From the NCBI RefSeq assembly GCF_021405525.1, contig NZ_JAGQAG010000004.1:124001-188000 (forward strand): a stretch of 64,000 nt of DNA. Direction: 5' to 3'. The translations under genes and the position numbers were made by a program. Shown here in pieces: positions 40,596-49,059 of the stretch. Within the stretch, counting starts at the first letter, position 1. Each line of letters begins with the position of its first letter. Source of the DNA: Ruegeria pomeroyi (GTDB lineage Bacteria > Pseudomonadota > Alphaproteobacteria > Rhodobacterales > Rhodobacteraceae). The notes below the pieces were generated by a model. It ran no database searches. It worked only from the letters and a program-made list of their open reading frames with translations, and was not told where the DNA came from.

Positions 40596-43357
40596 TCCCC
40601 CTGCCCGTTCAGCAACCCGGTGGCAAAGGCCCCGTCGCCCATCCCCAGCACCGCCTCAATATCATGTGCCAGGTTGGTCTCCATCGACTGCCCGCCGAAA
40701 TGCAGCCCGCAGAGCTGGCCCGGATTGTGCAGCGACAGGATGGCCGAACCCGAGTTTCCGGGCAAGGTGGTCGCATCATGGCTGAAGGCCCAGCCGCGCG
40801 GATCGCCCGCCACCGCGCCGGGGCGTGCCTCGATCATGCCGGGGCTGATGTATTTCACCCCATAGCGGTCGCCATAGAGCTCGCCCAGCCGCGCCCAGAA
40901 GGCCAGATAGGTATCCCGGTCCTCGCGCGGGTCGGGTCCGCGCACATTGCGCGGCTCGGCCGGATAACCCGCCACCAGGATCTTGGTCAGCGCCGGATTG
41001 GTGGTCGAGATCAGGCCCCGGTCGATCGGGTCGGGCGGCGGCGCGTGGCTGTTGTCGGGGTCGATCCGCATCAACGCCATGTCAAGCCGCGCCATGTTGA
41101 CCGTCCGCCCGATCCGGGACGCGCCCGCCGTTACCACCTCGGTCAGGGTATAGCGGGTGGTTTCGTCAGAGGCCTCGGGGTCGAAGATGATCGAGACCGG
41201 AAAGCGCAGCTTGAACGGGCGCTGGCCGTTTTCCTCGGGCATCGGTTCGGCAAAGGCGTCGATCACGTGGCGGTTGGTCATCACCAGCCCGTCCGACAGC
41301 AGGAACCCGGTGCCGACATGCACCCAGACCCCCTGCGGGTTGCGGGCGTCGATGCGGCCCACCGCGCGCACCAGCGGCTGCCAGCGGTTGACCGCCGTCA
41401 ACAGGTCGGCGCGCCAACTGCCCAGCAGCGGATCGAACAGTTCGTCTCCGTTCTCGTGAACCCGGATCGCGGGTCGCCCGCTGAGCTTGACCAGCGCCTC
41501 GAGCGCATAGCCGACCTCGCCCGGGCTGAGCCGCACATCGCGGTCCGGGTCGAGATGCGATTGCACCGCCTGCCGGATCTTGTCTGCCGCTTCGGCCTGC
41601 ATGGCGGTATCGACCAGATCGGGCGCGGACTCGGCCCGCGCCTTGAACAAGTCGTTGACCGTTTCCATGACAGTATCCAGCCCCTCGCCCCTGAGCCGGT
41701 CGACCGAGGCCTCATAGCTGAGGTCAGCCGCGCTCTCAGTCGTGCCGCCGCGCCCGGCAGCCAGCCGGCGAAAGGCGCGGTCCAGCGGCGCGGGTGGCGC
41801 GGCGGGGGCCAGCACCAGCCCCGGCTCGCCCAGCGGCTGCCGGTCTCCCAGCAGATCGGCCAGCGCCGGGGACGGCATTTCGCGCATCGCATTCTCGACC
41901 GTGACCGAGGCTTCGGGCTGTTCGCGCAGGCGCCAGTCGAAGGCGAGGTATTCCGCCTCGGTCTGCAATCCGCCTGCGTCGAAATCGGCGCCGAACAGCA
42001 GCTCAGCGGGACCGGCGCTTTCCGAGGCCGCCCCCCCGACGATGTCGGCGGGGTCCAGCGCCAGCAGCGCCTCGGCATCGACGATGCCCGCACCCATCAT
42101 GCCGTGATCCCAGCTCGCGGGCGCGTGCGCGGTCTGACGCAGCGCGGCGCGGAACAGCTCTTGCAGGGGCCAGCCACGACGATGCGCCTCTTGCCGCAGC
42201 GCGCTCCAGCCATGATGCTCCAGCCACAGCGCCGCCACCCCGGCCGTCAGCGCAACGGCAAAGGAGGTACCCTGCCCGGTATCGGTCACATCGCTCAGAT
42301 CAACCTGACCCGGACGGCGGCGGGCCACATGCAGGTTCTCGGCCGGGGCCGAGACGTCGACCTCGGGGCCCCGGCACGAGCCGCGCCAGCGCCGCCCGGC
42401 ATGGTCAACCCCGGCCACCGCGATCACGTTTCGGTCAAAGGCGGGATAGGTGACGAAACGCACGCAATTGCCCGCCGCCGCCATCACGATCATGTCCGCC
42501 GAGACCGCGCGCGCCACAGCCCGGCGCATCACCCGTGGGCCAAAGCCGCTGCCCAGGCTCATGGTCACGATCCGGCAGCCCTGGGTCCGCGCGTGGTCAA
42601 GCGCGCGGGCCACCGGAACCCAGGACCCGACCACCACGGCGTTATTGGTCCGCAACGGCACCAGCGAGGCGCGCGGCGCGCTGCCATTGACCCGGCCCGA
42701 GCGGCGGCTGATCACCACCGAGGCGGTGCCGGTGCCATGGCCCGGTGATCCCATAGAGGGCAACAGCGGGTCGGTCGGGTCAGGCGTGTTGTCGACAAAA
42801 TTGTAACCACGCGCCATGTCGATACCGTGATCCAGTTCGTTATGGGCGGCCACGCCGGTATCGGGCTGGCCGATCCGCTGACCGGCGCCGGTGACCCCGA
42901 ACCGTGTCATTGCCCGGTCGGCCCGGATCAGCCGCAGCGCCCAGTTGCGATCCGCCAGCGGCGGCGTGTGCGCCCGGCACAGGTCCCAGATCACATCGCC
43001 CACATTTTCAACAGGGGGAGGCACACTTTCGGCATCGGTGAAGGGCGGCAGGATATCGGGCGTGACCGAAACCAGACCCAGCGCCTCTTTCAACGCCGCC
43101 GCCTCGGCAAAGAGGTATCCGGGCGATTGTTCGATCGGAACGCCCGGGAATTGCAGGACCAGCATGTCGTCATCCGCCTGGGTCGCGCGGAACAAGTCGA
43201 ACCGATCCCCTTCCAGCAGTGTCGCGATGGCGCCGCGCACGGCCTCAACCGTGACCGGTTCGGGGTATTCCAGGGTAAAGGACAGGATGTCTGTGGGCAG
43301 CGCCTCTTGCCCCGTGGGTGTGGCCACCCGCGCCGCTGCTTTCAACAGGTCCAGCAT
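40592..43357 (-). CDS. Subtilisin (S8) and trypsin (S1) double protease, first gene of the operon
   Basis: 921 residues from ATG 43357 (GGAG upstream; a TTG start 15 bp earlier was rejected). After an unassigned 110-residue region there is an S8 domain with Asp166 (GQPDTGV), His207 (GHGTGTAS), oxyanion Asn297 and Ser365 (GTSFAVALTAG). A linker leads to a C-terminal S1 domain with His697 (MTNRHVI), Asp759 (LDMALMRI) and Ser869 (LPGNSGSAIL). Both triads look intact. There is no signal peptide, so this is an intracellular two-protease protein. It could process or activate the trypsin-ATPase encoded next. Confidence 0.85.
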   Translation of the reverse strand: MLDLLKAAARVATPTGQEALPTDILSFTLEYPEPVTVEAVRGAIATLLEGDRFDLFRATQADDDMLVLQFPGVPIEQSPGYLFAEAAALKEALGLVSVTPDILPPFTDAESVPPPVENVGDVIWDLCRAHTPPLADRNWALRLIRADRAMTRFGVTGAGQRIGQPDTGVAAHNELDHGIDMARGYNFVDNTPDPTDPLLPSMGSPGHGTGTASVVISRRSGRVNGSAPRASLVPLRTNNAVVVGSWVPVARALDHARTQGCRIVTMSLGSGFGPRVMRRAVARAVSADMIVMAAAGNCVRFVTYPAFDRNVIAVAGVDHAGRRWRGSCRGPEVDVSAPAENLHVARRRPGQVDLSDVTDTGQGTSFAVALTAGVAALWLEHHGWSALRQEAHRRGWPLQELFRAALRQTAHAPASWDHGMMGAGIVDAEALLALDPADIVGGAASESAGPAELLFGADFDAGGLQTEAEYLAFDWRLREQPEASVTVENAMREMPSPALADLLGDRQPLGEPGLVLAPAAPPAPLDRAFRRLAAGRGGTTESAADLSYEASVDRLRGEGLDTVMETVNDLFKARAESAPDLVDTAMQAEAADKIRQAVQSHLDPDRDVRLSPGEVGYALEALVKLSGRPAIRVHENGDELFDPLLGSWRADLLTAVNRWQPLVRAVGRIDARNPQGVWVHVGTGFLLSDGLVMTNRHVIDAFAEPMPEENGQRPFKLRFPVSIIFDPEASDETTRYTLTEVVTAGASRIGRTVNMARLDMALMRIDPDNSHAPPPDPIDRGLISTTNPALTKILVAGYPAEPRNVRGPDPREDRDTYLAFWARLGELYGDRYGVKYISPGMIEARPGAVAGDPRGWAFSHDATTLPGNSGSAILSLHNPGQLCGLHFGGQSMETNLAHDIEAVLGMGDGAFATGLLNGQGE

Positions 43358-43618
43358 GGCGGTCTCCTTCAATATGCGAATGGGAAATCAGGTCTCAAAT
43401 ATCCCGCAACTCTAGCACCGACGCTCCGTGATTTGAAGAAAAACCCTCGCGCCTTGCGGGCATATGGGGTGCGGGTATTACCTTGCGTTGTGCAATCGGT
43501 TCTCTGTCCGCCCCCGCGCACGGGACTTGGCAATCGGGCGCCGACGCAGTACTCCTCTGTCCAGATAGACGTTTAACCCCTTGGATTTACAAGTCTCGGT
43601 CGAGAAGGAAGGCAGCGC

Positions 43619-44320
43619 GTGCGCCCCACGAACCGAAAAACCATTCCGCCGCTTGAAACCGTGTTGACGGGCGTTTCGCTGCTGGCCGGGCTCGAGACCG
43701 AGGTTCTGGCCGAATTCGCGGCCGATCTGGAGCTTGTCACCGTCTATACCGGCCAGACCGTCATGGAGCAGGGTGAAACCTCGACCGAAATGTACGTTGT
43801 GGTCTGCGGTCGTCTGGTCGGTCTTTTGTTGTCGCCCAATGGCAAGGAAGTCGCGTTTACCGAGATCACATCAGGTCGCTATTTCGGCGAATTGTCGGCT
43901 CTGGACGGGCGGCCGCGCTCTCTCACCATCTCTGCCGCCGAAACCACGATTCTGGCGCGGATGCCGGCGCAGCGGTTGCTTGACTGGATGGCGCGAGAGC
44001 CGCGGCTGGCGCATAACCTGGCCATCGACCTGGCCGAGCGCAACCGGACACTGACCGAACGGGTGTTTGGCCTGGTGGTGCACGACGTGGACAAGCGGGT
44101 GCGGGCGCTGCTGATCCAGCAGGCGCAGGCGGCACGGCAGCTCAAGCCGGGCGGCGTTCTAGAACCCAGCCCGACCCATGACGCGATTGCCAACTATATT
44201 GGCGCCACCCGCGAGGCGGTCAGCCGCGTGATGGCGCGGCTTGCCGCCGCCGGAGTGATCGAGACCGGGCGTCGGCGGCTCGAAATCGCGGATATCGAGC
44301 AACTGTTCGAAGGGCTATGA
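43619..44320 (+). CDS. Crp/Fnr-family transcriptional regulator
   Basis: 233 residues from GTG 43619, after GAAGGAAGG. Residues about 20-140 form a cyclic-nucleotide-binding-type beta barrel (SGRYFGELSALDGRPRS is the phosphate-binding-cassette region). Residues about 165-233 form a winged helix-turn-helix with recognition helix TREAVSRVMARL. It lacks the N-terminal cysteine cluster of oxygen-sensing Fnr, so it may bind cAMP or another ligand. It converges on an adenylate cyclase gene whose last 6 bp it overlaps. The 261-bp gap upstream (43358-43618) holds no gene and presumably holds this promoter. Confidence 0.9.
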   Translation: MRPTNRKTIPPLETVLTGVSLLAGLETEVLAEFAADLELVTVYTGQTVMEQGETSTEMYVVVCGRLVGLLLSPNGKEVAFTEITSGRYFGELSALDGRPRSLTISAAETTILARMPAQRLLDWMAREPRLAHNLAIDLAERNRTLTERVFGLVVHDVDKRVRALLIQQAQAARQLKPGGVLEPSPTHDAIANYIGATREAVSRVMARLAAAGVIETGRRRLEIADIEQLFEGL

Positions 44321-47300
44321 CCTGCCCCAGCGCTCCTTGAGCCGCAGGCATTCGGGCAGCATCCAGCGCTCGCCCGAACGGATCGCGCGTTCCAGCGCCG
44401 CCAGATCGCCGCTTGGTCCGTCGCGCCGCGCGGTTTCCTCGGCCATGGCATGGATCACCCGAAAGGTGGGTTGCAGGAATTCGAACCCCTGCTCGCCCAG
44501 AACCCTGCTGCCATAGGCGAACTCGGCCTGGCCCTCGTCGACCCGTCCCGCGGCAATATCCCCGATGCCGGTCAGCATCCGGGCATAGACAAGCCAAAAG
44601 GCCAGTTGCCTGCTCTGGGCCAGTTGCTTCAACTCGCTGGCATGGCCGCGAAACGCCCCCCAGTCGCGGCGGATCGCCGCCGGAAAGGCGGCACCAAAGG
44701 TGAGCGTGTGACACAACGTGTGGGTCATCTCGGAGGCACGTGCCGAGGCCAGCGCCGCCGCCGTGGCGGCGCGGGTGTTCTCGGGGGTGCCGGTAAAGGC
44801 CTCGATCGCGGCAATGCAACACAGAACGGTGGCGTGATTGTCGGTGGCGCCGAACGGCCGCAACGGCTCGGCATGAAGGGCCGGGTCATAGGTGGCGAGG
44901 AACCGGTCCAGATATTGTCGCGCGTCGTCGAACTCCCCCCGGAACATGTGGCTCGACCCCAGCATCCGGTCCAGCACCAGCGCATGCAGGCCGGTCGGAT
45001 CCGAGCGCGCGATATCGGCCAGCCCCACGGCAAATTCGTGGCCCGCGTCGATATCGCCCTGCACGCAGATGTCGATCCAGCGAAAGAACATGGTCGAGAA
45101 CACCCGCTGGCTGCCACCAGTACGTTCGATCAGCGCATTGATCCGGCCCAGCACATCCTCGCCGGCGGCTCGGTATCCCTTGGCCCCGATCAGCGCCGGG
45201 AACAGCGCCAGCAGCGTGTCGGCCTCGAACTGATCGCTCCAGTCGCCCTCGCTGGTGCCGATCCGGGGCAGCAGCGCCAATGCCCGGCGGAACAGGGCCA
45301 CCGCCTCGGCATCAGCCGATTGCGCGGCAGCGGCGCGCCCGGCCTCGGCCCACAGTTCTGCGGCAGGGCGCAACCGCCCGGCGCGCTCCAGCTGATCGGC
45401 CAGCAAGGTCGGTTCCACCGCCTGCCCCGCCGCGCGGCGCCGGTCCAGAGCTTCGGCTATGGCGGTGTGAATGCGCTCGCGATCGCGGGTCAGGATGATG
45501 TCATAGGCACAATCCTGAAGAAGCTGGTGCCGCAGGATGAGCCGGTTGTCGTGCTGGCTGTCGCGGGCAAGGTGAAGTTCCGCCAGCCCCGCCGCGATCA
45601 ACTCGTCCAGCGCCTCTTCGATGGAGCCGGGACCGGGCCAGAGGTCGCGCAGCAGCGGCAAGGGCGCCTCGCGCCCTATGCTTGCCACCAGTCGCAGCAG
45701 GGGTCGGGCGCGGACCAGCCGCCTGATGCGGGCCTGAAGGCTTTGTTGCAGGCTGGAGGGCACAGACATGTCCGGCAGGCTGTCGGCAGCCACATCCTCG
45801 GGCCCGGCCAGCCGCGCGCGCATCTCCAGCGCCAGTTCCTCGGCAAAGACGGGAATACCCTCGGCCCTTGCCACCAGTGGCGCCACCAGCGCCTCGGCGC
45901 CCTTCACATCTCCAAGCACCTCGCGCACGATGCTGTTGGTATGCTCCGGTGACATCAGCCCCAGCGAGATCGGCACCGATCCGTCCACATGCATCAAGCG
46001 CGGGTCGGGCAGTGCGTTGCGGGCGCTGACAATCAGCATCAGGCCCGACGGGCGGCGCGAGGCCAGTGTCAGCAGAACGTCTATGGTCGAGGGATCGGCC
46101 CATTGCAGATCGTCGATCCACAACACCTTGGGTCCGGTCCGGGTTCTTCCGAAATGATCGGCCAAGAGGCCGATCACACGCGCCCGGCGCTGACGGCGCT
46201 CGGCCTGGGTGGCTCTGGGAACGGCCTCCAACTCGGCCCGCAGGGTCGCTGCGGCAGGCAGATCGGGATCGTGATCCAACAGCAGCCGGAAGGCGCCATA
46301 GGGTGTGTCGCGGCCTTGCTGGGGACAGTTGACATGGCGCACCGGCCGGTCCTCGCGCCGGAGACGGTCAAGGAACTCTCCCACCAACCGTGATTTTCCG
46401 ATCCCGTGCTCACCGGCCACGGTGATCAGGTTGAACGCCCCCATCGCCACCGCATTCCAGCAGGCCGACAGCCGCGCCAGTTCCGCCCGGCGATTGACAA
46501 AGGGCACCCGGTCTGGACGCGCCAGCAGCGCCATGCCCAGATCGGGGGTCCGGCGTGCCTCGACCGCGTAGACCGGCGCGGGTTCGTCGATCCCCTTGAG
46601 CTGCCTGAGGCCGAGGAAATTCAACTCGAAATGATGCTTGATGAGTGCCGCTGTGGTGTCCGAGACCACCACACCGCCCGGTTGCGCCTCGGCCTGAAGC
46701 CGCGCAGCCAGATTGACCACCGCGCCATAGGCCCGACCGCCCCGCGCGTGCTGGCTGAGGTGCCGGTCGCCAATCACCACCGGCCCCGAGGCGACCCCGA
46801 CCCGCACCTGCATCGGCCGCGCCCCCGGCACCGCGATGGCGCCGACGCGGCGGCAGGACTCGCAGGCCGCCATCACCCCGCGCAGCGCCGCATCCTCCAG
46901 CGCCTGCGGATAGCCGAAATAGATCAGCACCCCGTCGCCGTGATACTGCGCCACATGTCCGCCATAGCGATCCACCGCGCCGTCCACCGCACGGTAGAAT
47001 TCACCGAGCAGATCGGTGAACCGTTCCTCGCCCAGGGAATGGGCAAGTTGGGTCGATCCGACCAGATCGCAGAACACCACGGTCAGATAGAGGCGTTCGC
47101 TCTGGTCCTCGACCGGGGCGGGAGGCACAACGGCGGCAGGCGCATCGCGCAGGTCGGCGATGCGTGCCAGGATCTTGCGCCTGTGCCCCAGTGAGGTCAC
47201 CCCGAGATCCGTCAGATCCTGATCCGACAAATGCTCCAGCACCTCCAGGTCGATATCGGCCTGTTCGAACCGCTCGGCATAAGCCTCCAGGCCGAGATCG

Positions 47301-47347
47301 GCCAGCCATGAGGTGACAGAGCCGATGGTTCGGGACATGTCGGTCAT
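44315..47347 (-). CDS. Adenylate/guanylate cyclase with SAM, AAA-type ATPase and TPR-like regions
   Basis: 1010 residues from ATG 47347; ATG 47338 is an alternative start. Residues about 8-65 form a SAM domain (VTSWLADLGLEAYAERFEQ). Next comes a class III cyclase domain with the metal-binding FCDLVGSTQLAHSLGEE, GGHVAQYHGDGVLIYFGYP and RVGVASGPVVIGD motifs. An ATPase follows with Walker A AGEHGIGKS and Walker B KVLWIDDLQWAD, then a long helical repeat region. Such proteins make cyclic nucleotide in response to an unknown signal. The convergent Crp/Fnr gene is a natural receiver. It lies 8 bp after the oxidoreductase gene, probably in one transcript. Confidence 0.88.
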   Translation of the reverse strand: MTDMSRTIGSVTSWLADLGLEAYAERFEQADIDLEVLEHLSDQDLTDLGVTSLGHRRKILARIADLRDAPAAVVPPAPVEDQSERLYLTVVFCDLVGSTQLAHSLGEERFTDLLGEFYRAVDGAVDRYGGHVAQYHGDGVLIYFGYPQALEDAALRGVMAACESCRRVGAIAVPGARPMQVRVGVASGPVVIGDRHLSQHARGGRAYGAVVNLAARLQAEAQPGGVVVSDTTAALIKHHFELNFLGLRQLKGIDEPAPVYAVEARRTPDLGMALLARPDRVPFVNRRAELARLSACWNAVAMGAFNLITVAGEHGIGKSRLVGEFLDRLRREDRPVRHVNCPQQGRDTPYGAFRLLLDHDPDLPAAATLRAELEAVPRATQAERRQRRARVIGLLADHFGRTRTGPKVLWIDDLQWADPSTIDVLLTLASRRPSGLMLIVSARNALPDPRLMHVDGSVPISLGLMSPEHTNSIVREVLGDVKGAEALVAPLVARAEGIPVFAEELALEMRARLAGPEDVAADSLPDMSVPSSLQQSLQARIRRLVRARPLLRLVASIGREAPLPLLRDLWPGPGSIEEALDELIAAGLAELHLARDSQHDNRLILRHQLLQDCAYDIILTRDRERIHTAIAEALDRRRAAGQAVEPTLLADQLERAGRLRPAAELWAEAGRAAAAQSADAEAVALFRRALALLPRIGTSEGDWSDQFEADTLLALFPALIGAKGYRAAGEDVLGRINALIERTGGSQRVFSTMFFRWIDICVQGDIDAGHEFAVGLADIARSDPTGLHALVLDRMLGSSHMFRGEFDDARQYLDRFLATYDPALHAEPLRPFGATDNHATVLCCIAAIEAFTGTPENTRAATAAALASARASEMTHTLCHTLTFGAAFPAAIRRDWGAFRGHASELKQLAQSRQLAFWLVYARMLTGIGDIAAGRVDEGQAEFAYGSRVLGEQGFEFLQPTFRVIHAMAEETARRDGPSGDLAALERAIRSGERWMLPECLRLKERWGRS

Positions 47348-47354
47348 TTCTCCG

Positions 47355-48941
47355 TTATCCGGTGATCGCCTTGATCGGTTCCTCGAAGCCATGGAAACCC
47401 GGCGGGAAACCCGGCCCCGGCGGATGCCATTCCAGCGGCTCGATGCTCTGCGGGAAGCGGAGCAGGTTGAGCGGGTCGTACTTGTGTTTGATCAAACGCA
47501 GCAGCCAATAGGTATCACCCCAGTATTCATCGGCAAAGCCGGGATTGTCCGGGCTGGGATAGTTCTGATAGCTCTGCCCGGTCCAATGCGGGGCAAAGGC
47601 CGCCTCCCACCCCGCGATGAACGCCAGCATGGTTTCCTTCTCCTGTTCCGTCAGCCAGAACACGTCAAAGAACAGGTCGCAATACACATCCCGGTGAAAA
47701 AAGGCGGTTTCGCCCTTTGGCATCCGGGCGATGGCACCGCCATAGATCTCCATCGCGGCGATCGTATAGGGGCTGGGCGAGGTCCGGAAATAGTCCAGCA
47801 GCGTCTTCCAGCCCGCCGCGTCGATCGGCTTGGCGACATAGCGGCTGATCTTCGCCTCGGGCGGCGGCATCGGCGACATGTCGGCGGGGAACTCCGGCAC
47901 CTCGTAGGGCTCGCTCAGCAGGATGCGGTTCAGGTCGATATATTGCTGCGGATCATAAAGCGCCTGCAAGGTCGCGCCCGGCAGCGCCAGCACCGGGGCC
48001 AGCTTTTCCTGCAACTCCTCTCGGGTGCCGCGATACATGCCGCGCATCAGCAGCACCGGTTCCTTGGTCTGCCCCTCGGGTCCCTCAAAGGCCCAGATCA
48101 TCTGATAACCCATGGTGTCGGGCGCACCGGTACGCATGAAGTTCTCTTGCAGCCAGGCCAGCGAGGTGGCGGCATCCTGCACGCCCGCATCGGTCTGCAT
48201 CGACCAGCGCACCGAAAAGCCCGCGAAGGTCGAGCCGCGATAGAGCCGGTACTTGACCCCCAGCAGCACGCCGAAATTGCTGCCGGTACCGCCGCGCACC
48301 GCCCAGAACAGATCGGGGTTCACCTCGGCATTGGCATGCACGATGCGACCATCGCTCATCATCACGCGGATTTCCTCGACCTGGTCGCAGTTCATGCCGA
48401 AAATACGCGCGGTAGAGCCATATCCGCCACCCTGCATGTAGCCGCCCACGCAGACATCGGGGCAGGCGCCGCCGGGCGTGTGCAGATTATAGGGCAGAAG
48501 CTTGGCGTTGAACTTGCCGAATTTGGTGCCCGGTCCAACCCAGGCGCGCAGCGCCTCGGGGCTGACGCAGACATCGTTCATCCGGCTGACATCGATCAGG
48601 AACCCGTTCTGCGACGAGAAGCCCGCCGTGCTGTGCCCGCCCGAGCGCACCACGACCGCCATCGACAGCGCCCGCGCCACCCGCAGGCATTCGGCCACGT
48701 CGGTCTCGACCTCGCAATAGACGATGACCTGCGGATAGGCCGAGAACCGGGGGTTCGACAGCATCCGGTCGGTGTCGTATTCGGGATCGCCCGGCAGCAC
48801 CACCGTGCCCAGAATTCTCTTTTGAAGCTCTTCTGCGTATTTCGGGGGAAGGCCTTGGAGAGCCTCGTTCTTGATCCGGTTATGGGTCCAGATTGCGGCT
48901 CTTTCGCGCAAACGTTGCGCACGACTATCATACCAAAGCAC
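47355..48941 (-). CDS. FAD-linked oxidase, berberine-bridge-enzyme type
   Basis: 528 residues. An FAD_binding_4 domain is followed by a C-terminal BBE segment (WGDTYWLLRLIKHKYDPLNL). His103 (RSGGHS) and Cys160 (GGACPDVCVGGY) are placed for bicovalent FAD attachment, as in berberine-bridge enzymes and sugar oxidases. No export signal is obvious. It probably oxidises an alcohol, sugar or amine with release of peroxide. The substrate is unknown. It lies directly upstream of the cyclase gene. Confidence 0.87.
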   Translation of the reverse strand: MLWYDSRAQRLRERAAIWTHNRIKNEALQGLPPKYAEELQKRILGTVVLPGDPEYDTDRMLSNPRFSAYPQVIVYCEVETDVAECLRVARALSMAVVVRSGGHSTAGFSSQNGFLIDVSRMNDVCVSPEALRAWVGPGTKFGKFNAKLLPYNLHTPGGACPDVCVGGYMQGGGYGSTARIFGMNCDQVEEIRVMMSDGRIVHANAEVNPDLFWAVRGGTGSNFGVLLGVKYRLYRGSTFAGFSVRWSMQTDAGVQDAATSLAWLQENFMRTGAPDTMGYQMIWAFEGPEGQTKEPVLLMRGMYRGTREELQEKLAPVLALPGATLQALYDPQQYIDLNRILLSEPYEVPEFPADMSPMPPPEAKISRYVAKPIDAAGWKTLLDYFRTSPSPYTIAAMEIYGGAIARMPKGETAFFHRDVYCDLFFDVFWLTEQEKETMLAFIAGWEAAFAPHWTGQSYQNYPSPDNPGFADEYWGDTYWLLRLIKHKYDPLNLLRFPQSIEPLEWHPPGPGFPPGFHGFEEPIKAITG

Positions 48942-49059
48942 GGCTATGTCCTAAACAGAGAATACCTGCAGGCATGGTAGAAGAGCAAAGTTGTTTTTGG
49001 CAATCGCTTCTCGCGCTTAGGCCGTAAAATCGATTGCTCAAAAAGAATTGCAGCCTGCG

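Noticed and set aside
38784-42748. Two long plus-strand frames opposite the protease genes
   Set aside because: The minus-strand genes carry intact catalytic motifs and stop-start overlaps. The plus-strand frames have no motifs.
43619-44320. This Crp/Fnr protein as the NO sensor of the denitrification genes
   Set aside because: The recognition helix could suit TTGA half-sites, but the gene is paired with an adenylate cyclase and far from nos and nor. Evidence is too thin to assign it.
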